From Desulfolucanica intricata (GTDB lineage: Bacteria; Bacillota; Desulfotomaculia; Desulfotomaculales; Desulfofarciminaceae): 61,750 nt of DNA. Both the position numbers and the translations under genes were made by a program. Location: positions 1-61,750 of the forward strand of contig NZ_BCWE01000012.1 in the NCBI RefSeq assembly GCF_001592105.1, read 5' to 3'. Position 1 is the first letter of the stretch. Each line of letters opens with the position of its first letter. Positions 53,116-61,750 of this stretch are shown one piece after another. The notes below the pieces were generated by a model. That model searched no databases and was not told where the DNA came from. It saw nothing but the letters and a program-made list of their open reading frames with translations.

Positions 53116-55908
53116 TTATTTATATTTTTTTAAAAGTGAGTTATTGCCAATAGAAAGATTCATCACTTCCTGGTAAACCTCTCTGGTTTCACAGGCAATA
53201 CCTTCCCAGTTAAACCTGACCAATACATTTTCACGGGCACACAGACGCATGTCTTCTGCCAATAACGGGTTAGCAAGCAGCTGTTTTATATAAAATGCCA
53301 GTTTTTCCGTATTACCCGGCTCTACCTTGTAACCGTCAACACCATGAGTTACAATGTCACTCATCCCACCGGTATCTGATACTATTATCGGTACACCTGC
53401 TGCCATCGCTTCTAAAGCTACAATACCAAAAGGTTCATAAAGACTGGGAAAGACAGCAATACCAGCCTGCCGTAATAATTCCTTCCGCGTATTTTCATCA
53501 ACAAAACCGGGGAAAGAAACTACTTTATTGAGTCCCAGTTCGCCGGCCAAATTTTTTAAGTAACTTTCATAAGGCCCTTTTCCGGCCACAATTAATCTTG
53601 CTTTAGGAAATTTTCGCAGCACATGGGGCAGAGCTCTAAGCAGCACTTGTACTCCCTTTTCCGGAACAAGGCGGCCATAAAACAAAAGAAGATCAGGTAT
53701 GCGACACAAGGAATCAATATCGCCGGCTGTATTTTCTAAATTCACTCCGTTGGGAATAATTCGGACAGAATCAGGTTCAACTTTAAACAGTTCAGTAACT
53801 TCACGTTTCATATGACTGCTGCAGCAGACTATTCGTTTGGCATCTCGGATTAGTTTACTTTCCAAACGGTGAATCTGTAGTTGTAACGGAGTTCTTAAAC
53901 CCTGGTTGCGTCCATATTCGGTAGCGTGTATAGTGGCCACTAAGGGCAAACCTAAGTCTTTGCTTAATTCCGAACCTGCCCTCCCCACTAACCAATCGTG
54001 AGCGTGAATTAGATCAAAGCCTCCCATATTTCTATAAAGTTTACTGCCCATTTCGATCATACCTGTATTGAGTTGTTCCACCCATCCCATAAAATCAGTA
54101 CAGGTAAGTATATTTTCGGGCACACGATGTACATGCACACCATTAACAAGCTGGTAATTTTCCACACCCGGCGCCGGGCAGGTAAGTACATGTACGTTTT
54201 CACCCTGCTTGGCCAGCGCCTGAGACAAATCATAAACATGCCGGGCCAACCCCCCCACTGTTTTGGGTGGGTATTCCCAAGAGAGCATTAATATACCGGA
54301 GCTTTTTTTTGTTACTCTCTGAATCTTTTTTGTATCATAAATATGGTAATCAAGATTATTAAAAAGATTATTTTGCTGCTCTAACCCTGCTAAAAAGACC
54401 GGGTCTAACTTCTTATTTTCTATTTGGTCCATGAGTAGATTAAAATTCTTAATATGCTGCTGGAATCTACTTTTAGCATATTCTGTAGTTGTTCCTGCAT
54501 TAATAATAAAACTCCAGTCACTGCTTTGCGCGAGCAGCAGTTCACGACAAGCCTGGTTTAAAGCTTGTTTTTCTATACCGTCGGCATTGGATCTTATTGT
54601 GGCCTGGTGGACAATTTTCTCTTCTGCACGATGCAGGTGCCGATAAATCCAGTCATTTTTAGGGTTTATCCAAACCTGGCTGTATCCGCCGGCTCCCCAG
54701 CTGGACATAGGCAGTTCTACCGCTTGTTGAGGTGGATTTTCCGCAAGGTAATGGCTTGGTGTAATCATCTCTAGCTTATCCCGGTCACGGAATATACTGC
54801 GGCAGACAAATTCCAACCATATAGGTCCTTCATACCACCAGTGGCCAAAAAGCTCGGCATCATAGGATGCCGTAAGTATCGGCTTAACGGTCATATATTT
54901 AGAGTAATATCCTGCCCGTTCCTTACAACGACAAACAAAATCCTCAGCATGAACCTGTGCCCTGGACCGGGCCGACCAGGGCTGATATAGCTTCTTATCT
55001 ACTCCGGAACCGGTTATACGGTAATATTTTAACCCGGTATCTACCCTTAAACCTCCCTCCGGTAAATACGGTTTCAGGTAATCCCAATCCAAATCATAAC
55101 CAATATCACGATAAAACTCACGGTAATAGGGATCCCCGGGATATCCTGAATGGTGATCCCAAACCTGTCTGGAACATGTATCATCCCTTCCAAAAACAGC
55201 CTGGCCTGAAAGAGTACGTACCGGAGCAAGAGTGCCGTAGCGTGGACGAGGGTAAGCCATAAGCATACCTACGGTATCAACAAAAAAATAATCTAAACCA
55301 TATTCTCGCAGGATCTGCTCAACGCCGGGTACATAACCGCATTCAGGCAACCATATTCCTGGAGGAATAGAATCGAAGTGTTTAATATACTCATCGAGAC
55401 CTACCTTAACCTGGGCACGCCTGGACTCAATAGTACGCATTAAAGGCAAATACCCGTGAGTTGCACAGGTGGTAATTAATTCAATATATCCGGCTCGCTG
55501 CAAATCATAAAAAGAGTTTAGTATATTACCCGAAAAGGTATCGTTGTATAACCGGTAAACTTCTTCAAACTTTAACAAATAATATTCAGCAAGCTGCTGA
55601 ACAGCCCGGTTATTAGAATTTCTTTGTACTTCAGCCCTGGCCAAAGAAATCCGTTTCATCAAGTAGTTACGATAACCGTCTTGAATTACAGGGTCAGTTA
55701 GCATAGCCAAAACAGTGGGTGAAATTGAAAAGGTAAGACGAAAATCAACTCCGTCTTTTACTAATTTAAAAAAAACCTGCAGCATTGGAATATAACAGTC
55801 GGTCACTACCTCGTACAGCCAACGTTCTTCCAGATAATTCTTCTTTTCAAGGTGACGTACAAAAGGCATGTGAGCATGTAAAACAATAGCTAAATAACCT
55901 TTAGACAA
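53116..55908 (-). CDS. GH57 alpha-glucan branching enzyme fused to GT4 glycogen synthase-like glycosyltransferase
   Basis: 930 residues. Residues 1-525 are a GH57/DUF1957 enzyme of the alpha-1,4-glucan branching type: LHAHMPFVRH near 10, GIWLPECGY with nucleophile E189 near 185 and acid/base D350 in SYDAELFGHWWYE. Residues about 538-930 are a GT-B glycosyltransferase of GT4 family: SWEYPPKTVGGLARHVYDL, GRLVPEKGVQVLLRAL and the E-x7-E loop EPFGIVALEAMAAG. The two activities in one chain would elongate and branch alpha-glucan together. TTG start after AAGGAGAG. Forms a cluster with the DUF4912 gene upstream and the divergent glucan phosphorylase. Confidence 0.88.
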   Translation of the reverse strand: MSKGYLAIVLHAHMPFVRHLEKKNYLEERWLYEVVTDCYIPMLQVFFKLVKDGVDFRLTFSISPTVLAMLTDPVIQDGYRNYLMKRISLARAEVQRNSNNRAVQQLAEYYLLKFEEVYRLYNDTFSGNILNSFYDLQRAGYIELITTCATHGYLPLMRTIESRRAQVKVGLDEYIKHFDSIPPGIWLPECGYVPGVEQILREYGLDYFFVDTVGMLMAYPRPRYGTLAPVRTLSGQAVFGRDDTCSRQVWDHHSGYPGDPYYREFYRDIGYDLDWDYLKPYLPEGGLRVDTGLKYYRITGSGVDKKLYQPWSARSRAQVHAEDFVCRCKERAGYYSKYMTVKPILTASYDAELFGHWWYEGPIWLEFVCRSIFRDRDKLEMITPSHYLAENPPQQAVELPMSSWGAGGYSQVWINPKNDWIYRHLHRAEEKIVHQATIRSNADGIEKQALNQACRELLLAQSSDWSFIINAGTTTEYAKSRFQQHIKNFNLLMDQIENKKLDPVFLAGLEQQNNLFNNLDYHIYDTKKIQRVTKKSSGILMLSWEYPPKTVGGLARHVYDLSQALAKQGENVHVLTCPAPGVENYQLVNGVHVHRVPENILTCTDFMGWVEQLNTGMIEMGSKLYRNMGGFDLIHAHDWLVGRAGSELSKDLGLPLVATIHATEYGRNQGLRTPLQLQIHRLESKLIRDAKRIVCCSSHMKREVTELFKVEPDSVRIIPNGVNLENTAGDIDSLCRIPDLLLFYGRLVPEKGVQVLLRALPHVLRKFPKARLIVAGKGPYESYLKNLAGELGLNKVVSFPGFVDENTRKELLRQAGIAVFPSLYEPFGIVALEAMAAGVPIIVSDTGGMSDIVTHGVDGYKVEPGNTEKLAFYIKQLLANPLLAEDMRLCARENVLVRFNWEGIACETREVYQEVMNLSIGNNSLLKKYK

Positions 55909-55956
55909 AAGTTTTCTCTCCTTTAAGGACGTTATTTAACGTTTCACACAAGTAAA

Positions 55957-56520
55957 CTATTTTAAATGGATACCCATATAAATCATTAACGAGTTAATTT
56001 CATCTTTGTTGTACAAATTTGTTTTATTAATAAACTCTAGTTCCACCCCACCGGCTACCTGATTCGAATATGGATATTTATCAATCCAAAGAGTATTGAT
56101 AACCCTTGATTGTAAACAACTGTAAAAGGTATCGTCTGCACCATACCAACCCAACTCACAATAATAACTTTTCCCTGCCTCTAATTCCTTAAAATAATAA
56201 CTGCCCACCAACTCTACCATAACTTCTTTAACCATGCGACTGTTTCTAGTTAGACTTTCATTAATTAGTTCATACAAACGTAAATATAAACCTTTATTCT
56301 TTTCGATAGCCATTTTTTGATGTTCTGATATTTCCCAGTAAGCAAAAACCACTGTAGGAATCTGCACCAATAAATCAAGTATATTTTCATTATAAGTATC
56401 ATCCAAATTTCGAAAGGAAGCAAATTCCGGCTCTGATTGCTGCGGTTCGGGATAATGCTCAGTAGGTAAAATAGATGGAACAAAACTTACCCGCTCTTTA
56501 ATACAATCTGTTTTATCCAA
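55957..56520 (-). CDS. DUF4912-domain protein
   Basis: 187 residues. Core of DUF4912: LVQIPTVVFAYWEIS near 51 and SYYCELGWYGADDTFYSCLQSRVI near 118 (in two parts), a beta-sandwich with a likely carbohydrate-interaction role because the family is nearly always next to GH57 enzymes. N-terminus is proline- and acidic-rich. TTG start after GGTGG. It lies 48 bases upstream of the GH57-GT4 gene on the same strand and is likely its partner. Confidence 0.8.
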   Translation of the reverse strand: MDKTDCIKERVSFVPSILPTEHYPEPQQSEPEFASFRNLDDTYNENILDLLVQIPTVVFAYWEISEHQKMAIEKNKGLYLRLYELINESLTRNSRMVKEVMVELVGSYYFKELEAGKSYYCELGWYGADDTFYSCLQSRVINTLWIDKYPYSNQVAGGVELEFINKTNLYNKDEINSLMIYMGIHLK

Positions 56521-56768
56521 GACTTTTATCCACCGTCCTAATTCTGTATGTTTCTTAATGTGTTAAACTAACTAAATCCTTATCCTGCTTTCAAAATATT
56601 TCCATTCCCTTGTCATGCATGTTATTATATTAAAGTTTTTAAAGAAATAAAACTGTTTTATAAATTTTTTAAAAAATTTATAGTCAGAACCCTAAATAAA
56701 TGACATTCCATGTAAGAACCATCATAAGATTATTAATGTATCTAAAATCGGTAAAATGGAGGTACAAT

Positions 56769-59315
56769 ATGTATTTCTTACGTACACTTTCAGTAATTCC
56801 TAAGCTGCCTGAAAAAGTTTCCGGCTTACACAAACTGGCTTACAACCTATGGTTTAGTTGGAATCCAAATGCCTGGGAACTTTTCAGGCGTATTAACGGA
56901 ACACTTTGGGAAGAAGTAGGTCATAATCCCGTAGCTTTTTTGTTAGAAGTACAACAGGAAGAATTAGAGGAAGCTGCTCAAAATCATAATTACCTAAAAC
57001 TCTACAACAGTGTTATGGAGGATTTAGACAACTACATGAAAGAAGAAAGCAAGTTTAAGAAACTTCACCCTAATCAGGCTAACCAGGTAATTGCTTATTT
57101 TTCCGCTGAATTTGGTATTCATGAGTCACATCCTACTTACTCCGGTGGTTTGGGATTGCTGGCGGGAGATCATTGTAAAGCAGCCAGTGATCTGGGACTG
57201 CCTTTTGTAGGGGTAGGACTGTTGTATAAAAGCGGTTACTTTGTCCAGCGGATTAATATAGAGGGGTGGCAGGAGACTGAGTATCCTCATTTTAATTACC
57301 ATCGTATGCCCGTAAAAATAGTAACCAATGATGATGGCAGTGAGTTGGTGATACCTGTAGAATTGCCCGGCAGAACTATATTTCTCAAAGTGTGGCGTAT
57401 GCAGGTAGGACGAGTTAACGTTTATTTTTTGGACGCAGACTTATCCCGGAACAGTTTGGAAGATCGGGCACTCACTCACCAACTTTACGGGGGGAACCAA
57501 GAGATCCGTATCGCGCAAGAAATTTTACTTGGAATCGGAGGAGTCAAAGCGCTGAGAGCCTTGGGTATTCACCCCCGAGCGTGGCACATTAACGAAGGAC
57601 ACTCGGCCTTTTTACTGCTTGAACGCATTCGGGAACTGGTACAAAACGGTATCCCGCTACAAACCGCCCTGGAAGCGGTAAAGGTCAACACCTTATTTAC
57701 GACTCATACGCCGGTACCTGCCGGTCATGATGTTTTTAGTGCTGAATTAATAGATAAATATTTTGGACATTATTATGAACAATTGGGTATGACCAGGGAG
57801 GATTTTCTTAACCTTGGATGGGATGATGATAAAAATCAGTTTAATATGACATTACTGGCCATCCGGAATTCTAATTACTGTAACGGTGTAAGTAAACTGC
57901 ACGGGCAGGTTACACGTGAAATGTTCCAACACTTTTATAAAAACATTCCAATAGAGGAGATTCCTATCTCCTCAGTAACCAACGGTGTACACACTGCAAC
58001 CTGGTTAGCCCCCAAACTAAGGGCCTTACTGGACGCCTATCTAAAACCCGGGTGGTATCGGGAAGTTTCCCGTCGAGACAATTGGACCGGGCTGTCAGCA
58101 ATCCCACCCGAAGAACTTTGGGCTGTTCATTGTAAGTTAAAGGAAAAAATGGTTCAAGTAGCGAGAAATAACCTCCGCGGCCAGAGGCTGCGCAACGAGG
58201 AAACATATCCACGAATTCGTGAGGTAAATCAATACCTTGATCCGGATGTCTTAACTATTGGCTTCGCACGCCGGTTTGCCACTTATAAGCGGGCAAATTT
58301 ACTGTTAAAAGATAAAGAGCGTTTAGCTCGCTTGGTAGCAGACAAAAAAAGACCGGTACAAATAATTTTTGCCGGTAAGGCACACCCGGCAGACCATCCC
58401 GGACAACAGCTAATTAAAGAAATCTGCGAACTTACCAATCAAGAGCCCTTCCGCGGCCGTGTGGTATTCCTGGAGGGTTATGATATTAGACTGGCCCGCA
58501 CTTTACTTCAAGGTGTAGATGTTTGGCTTAATACCCCCCGCCGACCAATGGAGGCCAGCGGAACCAGCGGGCAAAAAGCCGCTCTAAACGGGGTGATTAA
58601 CTGCAGTGTACCGGATGGCTGGTGGCCGGAGGCATACAATGGGGAAAACGGTTTTACCATAGGAAATGACGGATTGTACATAAGTGAAGAAATCCAAGAT
58701 AAAAACGATGCTTATTCACTCTTTTCTGTGTTGGAAGAAACCATTGTTCCCTTGTACTACGACCGGGACGATGCAGGCATTCCCCGGGCCTGGGTAGAAC
58801 TAATGAAAAGATCTCTGGAAACGATTCCCCAATTTTTTAATACTGAACGAATGGTTCAGGAATACTGCGATAAGTTCTATATTCCTGCGATTAAGCGAGG
58901 CAACCGTTTCTCTAAGAATAACTTCGCTGTAGCAAAACAGGTGCAGGCATTTAAAAAAAGGTTAACTGAAAATTGGCATTTAGTGAATATTATCTCAGTT
59001 AAAACGAAAGGAAACCGTATACTTAATGTCGGAGAAGAACAACATATAGAAGCTGTTATAAAGTTAGGCCCCCTGACTCCACAAGATGTCAGTGTAGAGA
59101 TATTTTATTGTGATAAAAGAAAAGACGATATAAAAAATGTTAATTTTGTAGCTATGTCATTGATTAGTCAATTATCAGAAGATGAGTATCATTTTTCCGG
59201 TTATATGAAGCCACCACAAGGCACCCTAGGTTATTCGGTTCGTGTAAGACCCTCACACCCTGACCTGGGACATCACTTCGAACTACCCCTGGTTACCTGG
59301 GCACATGCATTCTAG
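56769..59315 (+). CDS. glgP: Alpha-glucan phosphorylase (GT35, DUF3417 N-terminus)
   Basis: 848 residues. N-terminal DUF3417 (about 1-115) then the phosphorylase fold: AYFSAEFGIHESHPTYSGGLGLLAGDH in parts near 115, RRFATYKRANLLL near 500 and PLP lysine near 602 in SGTSGQKAALNGV. Removes glucose-1-phosphate from alpha-glucan ends. This long TIGR02094 type differs from classical glycogen phosphorylase. A C-terminal region after 700 is beta-rich (FYCDKRKDDIKNV). Start ATG 56769 after GGAGG; the ORF opens earlier at 56700 without a ribosome site. Divergent from the DUF4912 and GH57-GT4 genes, separated by a 248-base promoter region. Confidence 0.93.
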   Translation: MYFLRTLSVIPKLPEKVSGLHKLAYNLWFSWNPNAWELFRRINGTLWEEVGHNPVAFLLEVQQEELEEAAQNHNYLKLYNSVMEDLDNYMKEESKFKKLHPNQANQVIAYFSAEFGIHESHPTYSGGLGLLAGDHCKAASDLGLPFVGVGLLYKSGYFVQRINIEGWQETEYPHFNYHRMPVKIVTNDDGSELVIPVELPGRTIFLKVWRMQVGRVNVYFLDADLSRNSLEDRALTHQLYGGNQEIRIAQEILLGIGGVKALRALGIHPRAWHINEGHSAFLLLERIRELVQNGIPLQTALEAVKVNTLFTTHTPVPAGHDVFSAELIDKYFGHYYEQLGMTREDFLNLGWDDDKNQFNMTLLAIRNSNYCNGVSKLHGQVTREMFQHFYKNIPIEEIPISSVTNGVHTATWLAPKLRALLDAYLKPGWYREVSRRDNWTGLSAIPPEELWAVHCKLKEKMVQVARNNLRGQRLRNEETYPRIREVNQYLDPDVLTIGFARRFATYKRANLLLKDKERLARLVADKKRPVQIIFAGKAHPADHPGQQLIKEICELTNQEPFRGRVVFLEGYDIRLARTLLQGVDVWLNTPRRPMEASGTSGQKAALNGVINCSVPDGWWPEAYNGENGFTIGNDGLYISEEIQDKNDAYSLFSVLEETIVPLYYDRDDAGIPRAWVELMKRSLETIPQFFNTERMVQEYCDKFYIPAIKRGNRFSKNNFAVAKQVQAFKKRLTENWHLVNIISVKTKGNRILNVGEEQHIEAVIKLGPLTPQDVSVEIFYCDKRKDDIKNVNFVAMSLISQLSEDEYHFSGYMKPPQGTLGYSVRVRPSHPDLGHHFELPLVTWAHAF

Positions 59316-59323
59316 AGAATACC

Positions 59324-59358
59324 AAAAAACCTGTAACTAAGATAAGTTACAGGTTTTT
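59324..59358 (+). terminator. Terminator after glgP
   Basis: AAAAACCTGTAACT / AGTTACAGGTTTTT stem, AAGAT loop, near the glgP stop; also fits the converging minus-strand gene. Confidence 0.92.
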
Positions 59359-59400
59359 AAATAATTAAAAGTTAACTTAATCAGTCATCTACTTAATAAT

Positions 59401-59907
59401 TTAATAAATATATTGTAACATATAGTTATTTACATAGGATTTAGATCTATCTGCTGTCCACTGTATATTATTATCCGGCTCAGTAATAGGTGGTTTTCCT
59501 ATAGTTGGTGCGTGCAAATTTGTAACATAGATATCATCCTCATTACCTAAAAGCCCGTCCGGGCCATTAGAGATAATTATAAAACATTCTCTATTTGTAG
59601 CTGTAGCATACTCATAAGCATTATTCCATGGATCCACTATACCACTTATATCTCCGGACCAAACAATACCATACTCTTTGAAAACTGCTGCAACTTCATC
59701 AATTGGCGGGTAACCTTCTGCATTTTCCTTATTATACAATTCCAAGGCCTTTTTTACCGCTAATAAATCACTTTGAACTCTAATAATTTTAGATTTTTCT
59801 ACACCATCCGCACTATATAACCTAGGGTAAATAAATTGCACAAAGACACCAATAACAACTACTAAACATACCAAATTAATTATGAGAGAACCTCTGTTAA
59901 CGTTCAA
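59401..59907 (-). CDS. Pseudopilin-like (type II secretion GspG-type) protein
   Basis: 168 residues. A single N-terminal hydrophobic helix (about 8-30) and the C-terminal GspG-like calcium-loop motif IVDPWNNAYEYA near 94 and NGPDGLLGNEDDIYV near 120. The prepilin processing site is atypical: RG then SLIIN, with N instead of E at position +5. TTG 59907, 9 bases after GGGAGG, is preferred over the upstream frame. Exported or membrane-anchored; no other secretion genes nearby. Could be a stand-alone pseudopilin. Confidence 0.72.
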   Translation of the reverse strand: MNVNRGSLIINLVCLVVVIGVFVQFIYPRLYSADGVEKSKIIRVQSDLLAVKKALELYNKENAEGYPPIDEVAAVFKEYGIVWSGDISGIVDPWNNAYEYATATNRECFIIISNGPDGLLGNEDDIYVTNLHAPTIGKPPITEPDNNIQWTADRSKSYVNNYMLQYIY

Positions 59908-60117
59908 ATAATCATCCCTCCCATAAGAACACACTATTTTTAACTAGTGTAGTTTAATACCCGGAGTCAAAACAACCATACTTGTTGTAAGTATTTTGGC
60001 TGTATCCGGTATGAGGAATAGACAATAAACGCTTAAAGAGATCATAAACTTAATTATTATGTATTTATTTTATCATAAAGCCTGCATTTGGTAAATTAAA
60101 AAAATTTTTATATATTA

Positions 60118-60681
60118 TCATTTTATTGCTTCATAAATTTTAAGAGGTGGAATATTCATTAATTCATACTCATACCAAACAGTTTTAAAATATCTCTCCA
60201 AATATTTTTTTAGTTGATTATCAGTTTGGAAAAATGTTTGATATGCTAATAATTTACCCCCTTTGTTTAGGACTGCATAACTGGATTCCAAAATCTTAAT
60301 TTTAACATTCCGTGATAAAAAAGAAAATGGTATTCCGGAAACAATACAGTCAGCCCCAGATTCCCCACAATCTTTTAAAATTTTATTTACATTCTCAGCA
60401 CTGTCATTAAATATTTTAACTCTGGTATCTTTAAAACTTTTTCTTAATATAGAAACAAAGTTATAATTAGTCTCAATCAAAATCAATTTAGTATCGGACT
60501 TCATGTGTTCCAACAGGAACCTTGTAAAAACACCCGTAGCCGGCCCATACTCAATGATCACCTTACTATTACTAAAATCAATTTTACCGTTGACTTTCTT
60601 AATTCCAAACGTAGAGGTTGGTGTAATAGATGCAACGTTTTTATCTTTTATAAAATTTTTTATATAGGTCAGTGTACTCAA
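60118..60681 (-). CDS. Class I SAM methyltransferase (rRNA adenine/phospholipid N-methyltransferase-like)
   Basis: 187 residues. SAM motif I is VIIEYGPATGVFTRFLL near 42, acidic motif ILIETN near 67, and motif IV-like CIVSGIPFSFL near 111. The pattern ASITPTST... and GPATGV place it with the KsgA/PmtA-like methyltransferases; the NP(F/Y)-type motif appears as GIPF instead of NLPY, nearer to phosphatidylethanolamine methyltransferases than to rRNA dimethylases. Substrate unknown. TTG start after GGGGAGG. Single gene, no obvious partner. Confidence 0.72.
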   Translation of the reverse strand: MSTLTYIKNFIKDKNVASITPTSTFGIKKVNGKIDFSNSKVIIEYGPATGVFTRFLLEHMKSDTKLILIETNYNFVSILRKSFKDTRVKIFNDSAENVNKILKDCGESGADCIVSGIPFSFLSRNVKIKILESSYAVLNKGGKLLAYQTFFQTDNQLKKYLERYFKTVWYEYELMNIPPLKIYEAIK

Positions 60682-60765
60682 ATATAAGCCTCCCCGGCGC
60701 TAACATTGTTTACTGATATTTGTATTATCCCCCTCCTTATACTAAAGAATACCTAAACCAAATTT

Positions 60766-61257
60766 TCAAATTGATAATGATGATATTTTAGGCAAAAAAC
60801 TATATACTCTTATGAATTCTTCCGCCCATTTTTCCGCATCAACTTCCAGCATGTTTATACTACGTGGAAAAAATTTCGAGAGCTGCCGATGCTTCTTATA
60901 TTCACCGGTATAATATTGCCAATAATGCCTAAGTTCGTGAGCAAGCACATAAAGAATTTTTCTTTCTAATAATATTCTTGAAAACATACATAGCCTCGGA
61001 ATACGCAACCAATTAAAAATTTTCAACCAAATTATATTGGAAGGGTATATAACAACAACAGCTGCTGATAATTCATTCATGGTATCTTTATTAAAAAATG
61101 CTAAACATACTCCAAGAGCATAATCATAAGTTTCACTCGTCTTTATAATAAGGTTCTGCGGTTTTTCCCTAAAACCCAATTTCTTTAAAATGATAAGTAA
61201 ATATTTATTAGTTAAATCCCATACAATGGGTGTAATATCCTTTGTTCTCAAAATCAA
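60766..61257 (-). CDS. Zincin-like metallopeptidase of unknown family
   Basis: 163 residues. Zinc motif AHELRHYWQYY (HExxH at 107-111) and, 27 residues after it, EVDAEKWAEEF (E138, third ligand and ExxA pattern), an arrangement that recalls gluzincins and ImmA/IrrE-type proteases. No signal peptide. An upstream hydrophobic stretch ILKKLGF ... AAVVVIYPSNIIWLKIF near 60-84 is partly buried. No known substrate. TTG start after AAGGAGG. Whether active cannot be told. Confidence 0.65.
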   Translation of the reverse strand: MILRTKDITPIVWDLTNKYLLIILKKLGFREKPQNLIIKTSETYDYALGVCLAFFNKDTMNELSAAVVVIYPSNIIWLKIFNWLRIPRLCMFSRILLERKILYVLAHELRHYWQYYTGEYKKHRQLSKFFPRSINMLEVDAEKWAEEFIRVYSFLPKISSLSI

Positions 61258-61348
61258 ACTAAGAACCTCCTTTATTAAATTTTATATTCTTTATCAATAT
61301 ATTTACTTATAAAATTTTTGTTCTTTTGAAGCTTCAAAATGTAATAAA

Positions 61349-61382
61349 AACAAAAAATCCGCGTCAAAGATTTTGCGCGGTT
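61349..61382 (-). terminator. Terminator after the gene at the window end
   Basis: AACCGCG / CGCGGATT stem, 12-base loop, TTTTTT on the minus strand; just past the stop of the last gene. Confidence 0.8.
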
Positions 61383-61388
61383 CAGTAA

Positions 61389-61748
61389 TTATTGGCTAAA
61401 ATATTTAAAAAATATTGATAATAAACCCAAGGGATTATTTAAAAGTAAAACATCAGTAACATCAAAGTTTAATGAAATGTCTTTCTTTACTTGTAGCGGA
61501 ACTATTTCCAAAGTAACAGTCGCTTGCGCTGTATTTCCTTCAATAGATATGTCTCTGACATCATAAAGCTTAATGTTGTTTTTAAACTTTTCAACTAACT
61601 GTTCAGCAACCGGCCTTGCAGCAGCTACATATTTACTAACCACCTCAATGTTGCCACTGTTTAGACCATTTATCAATTCAGTAACAGCATTTCTTACATC
61701 TTGTTCTGTAACTATTGTATTAGATGTTTCGAATGTTTGTTGTCCCGA
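61389..61748 (-). CDS. Hypothetical protein, 5' end beyond the window
   Basis: 119 residues visible; the frame stays open from the TTG at 61676 to the window end, so the gene starts outside. Sequence begins SGQQTFETSNTIVTEQDV and ends LLSIFFKYFSQ. The part NAVTELINGLNSGNIEVVSKYV, followed by mixed beta strands (IKLYDVRDISIEGNTAQATV), resembles a small NTF2/DUF4878-like secreted domain. Function unknown. Confidence 0.6.
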   Translation of the reverse strand, partial: SGQQTFETSNTIVTEQDVRNAVTELINGLNSGNIEVVSKYVAAARPVAEQLVEKFKNNIKLYDVRDISIEGNTAQATVTLEIVPLQVKKDISLNFDVTDVLLLNNPLGLLSIFFKYFSQ

Positions 61749-61750
61749 AT

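Noticed and set aside
1-61750. CRISPR array, prophage, insertion sequence, rRNA or tRNA.
   Set aside because: No regularly spaced repeats, transposase or integrase, and no recognisable rRNA/tRNA sequences were found by eye.

Overview
The window looks like chromosomal DNA of an anaerobic, endospore-forming Firmicute, most likely a Clostridia member close to the Desulfotomaculum/Pelotomaculum (Peptococcaceae) group. The reasons are the end of a SigK sporulation sigma factor, the low-GC sequence with strong AGGAGG-type ribosome sites and many TTG/GTG starts, a two-subunit glycine decarboxylase, the lysine aminomutase/acetyltransferase pair for an acetyl-beta-lysine osmolyte, many Fe-S proteins, and a gene order that matches the Bacillus/Clostridium recJ-apt-relA-dtd ... 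hisS-aspS-6S RNA-tcdA-rarA-rrf2-nifS-mnmA ... alaS-ireB-ruvX-DUF1292-mltG-U32 block. The assignment rests on protein resemblance and synteny read by eye; no database search was possible.

Layout. 1-2.5 kb: sigK end and a khtTU K+/H+ antiporter operon (+). 2.5-7.7 kb: glycine cleavage genes gcvT-gcvPA-gcvPB and gcvH (-), each unit behind its own tandem glycine riboswitch, the two being near copies. 8-12.7 kb: flavin reductase-like gene, then the NAD operon nadB-nadC-nadA-niaR (+). 12.8-17.5 kb (-): HAD phosphatase, thioredoxin, FmdB zinc ribbon, a 57-residue ferredoxin, a triple-XRE regulator, ablB and ablA. 17.7-28.3 kb (-): penicillin-binding protein, U32 peptidase (TrhP-like), mltG, VanW-family protein, DUF1292, ruvX, Fe-S aldo/keto reductase, ireB, alaS. 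28.5-40 kb (-): AI-2E-type permease, two small proteins, mnmA-iscU-iscS-iscR, rarA, a small winged helix protein, thioredoxin, tcdA, 6S RNA, aspS and hisS behind a T-box leader. 40.6-46.3 kb (+): DUF896, HAD, then a five-gene translationally coupled cassette (double KaiC-like ATPase, single KaiC-like ATPase, V4R-domain protein, winged helix protein, soluble PAS histidine kinase). 46.3-53 kb (-): MBL hydrolase, dtd, rel, apt, recJ. 53-59.3 kb: glycogen/alpha-glucan genes (GH57-GT4 fusion, DUF4912 protein, glucan phosphorylase). 59.4-61.75 kb (-): accessory genes of uncertain role: pseudopilin-like, SAM methyltransferase, a zincin-like protein and a gene running off the window.

The most unusual content is the KaiC/V4R/HTH/kinase cassette inserted in the otherwise conserved hisS-dtd interval. 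It has the make-up of a ligand- or redox-sensing signalling system without a recognisable response regulator, and its V4R protein seems to carry two tandem V4R-like halves. Other points worth a second look are the paired glycine riboswitches, the overlapping GACAC specifier of the hisS-aspS T-box, an apparently obligatory terminator in the alaS leader without a T-box, and the branching-enzyme/glycogen-synthase fusion. No rRNA, tRNA, CRISPR array, insertion sequence or prophage was seen.
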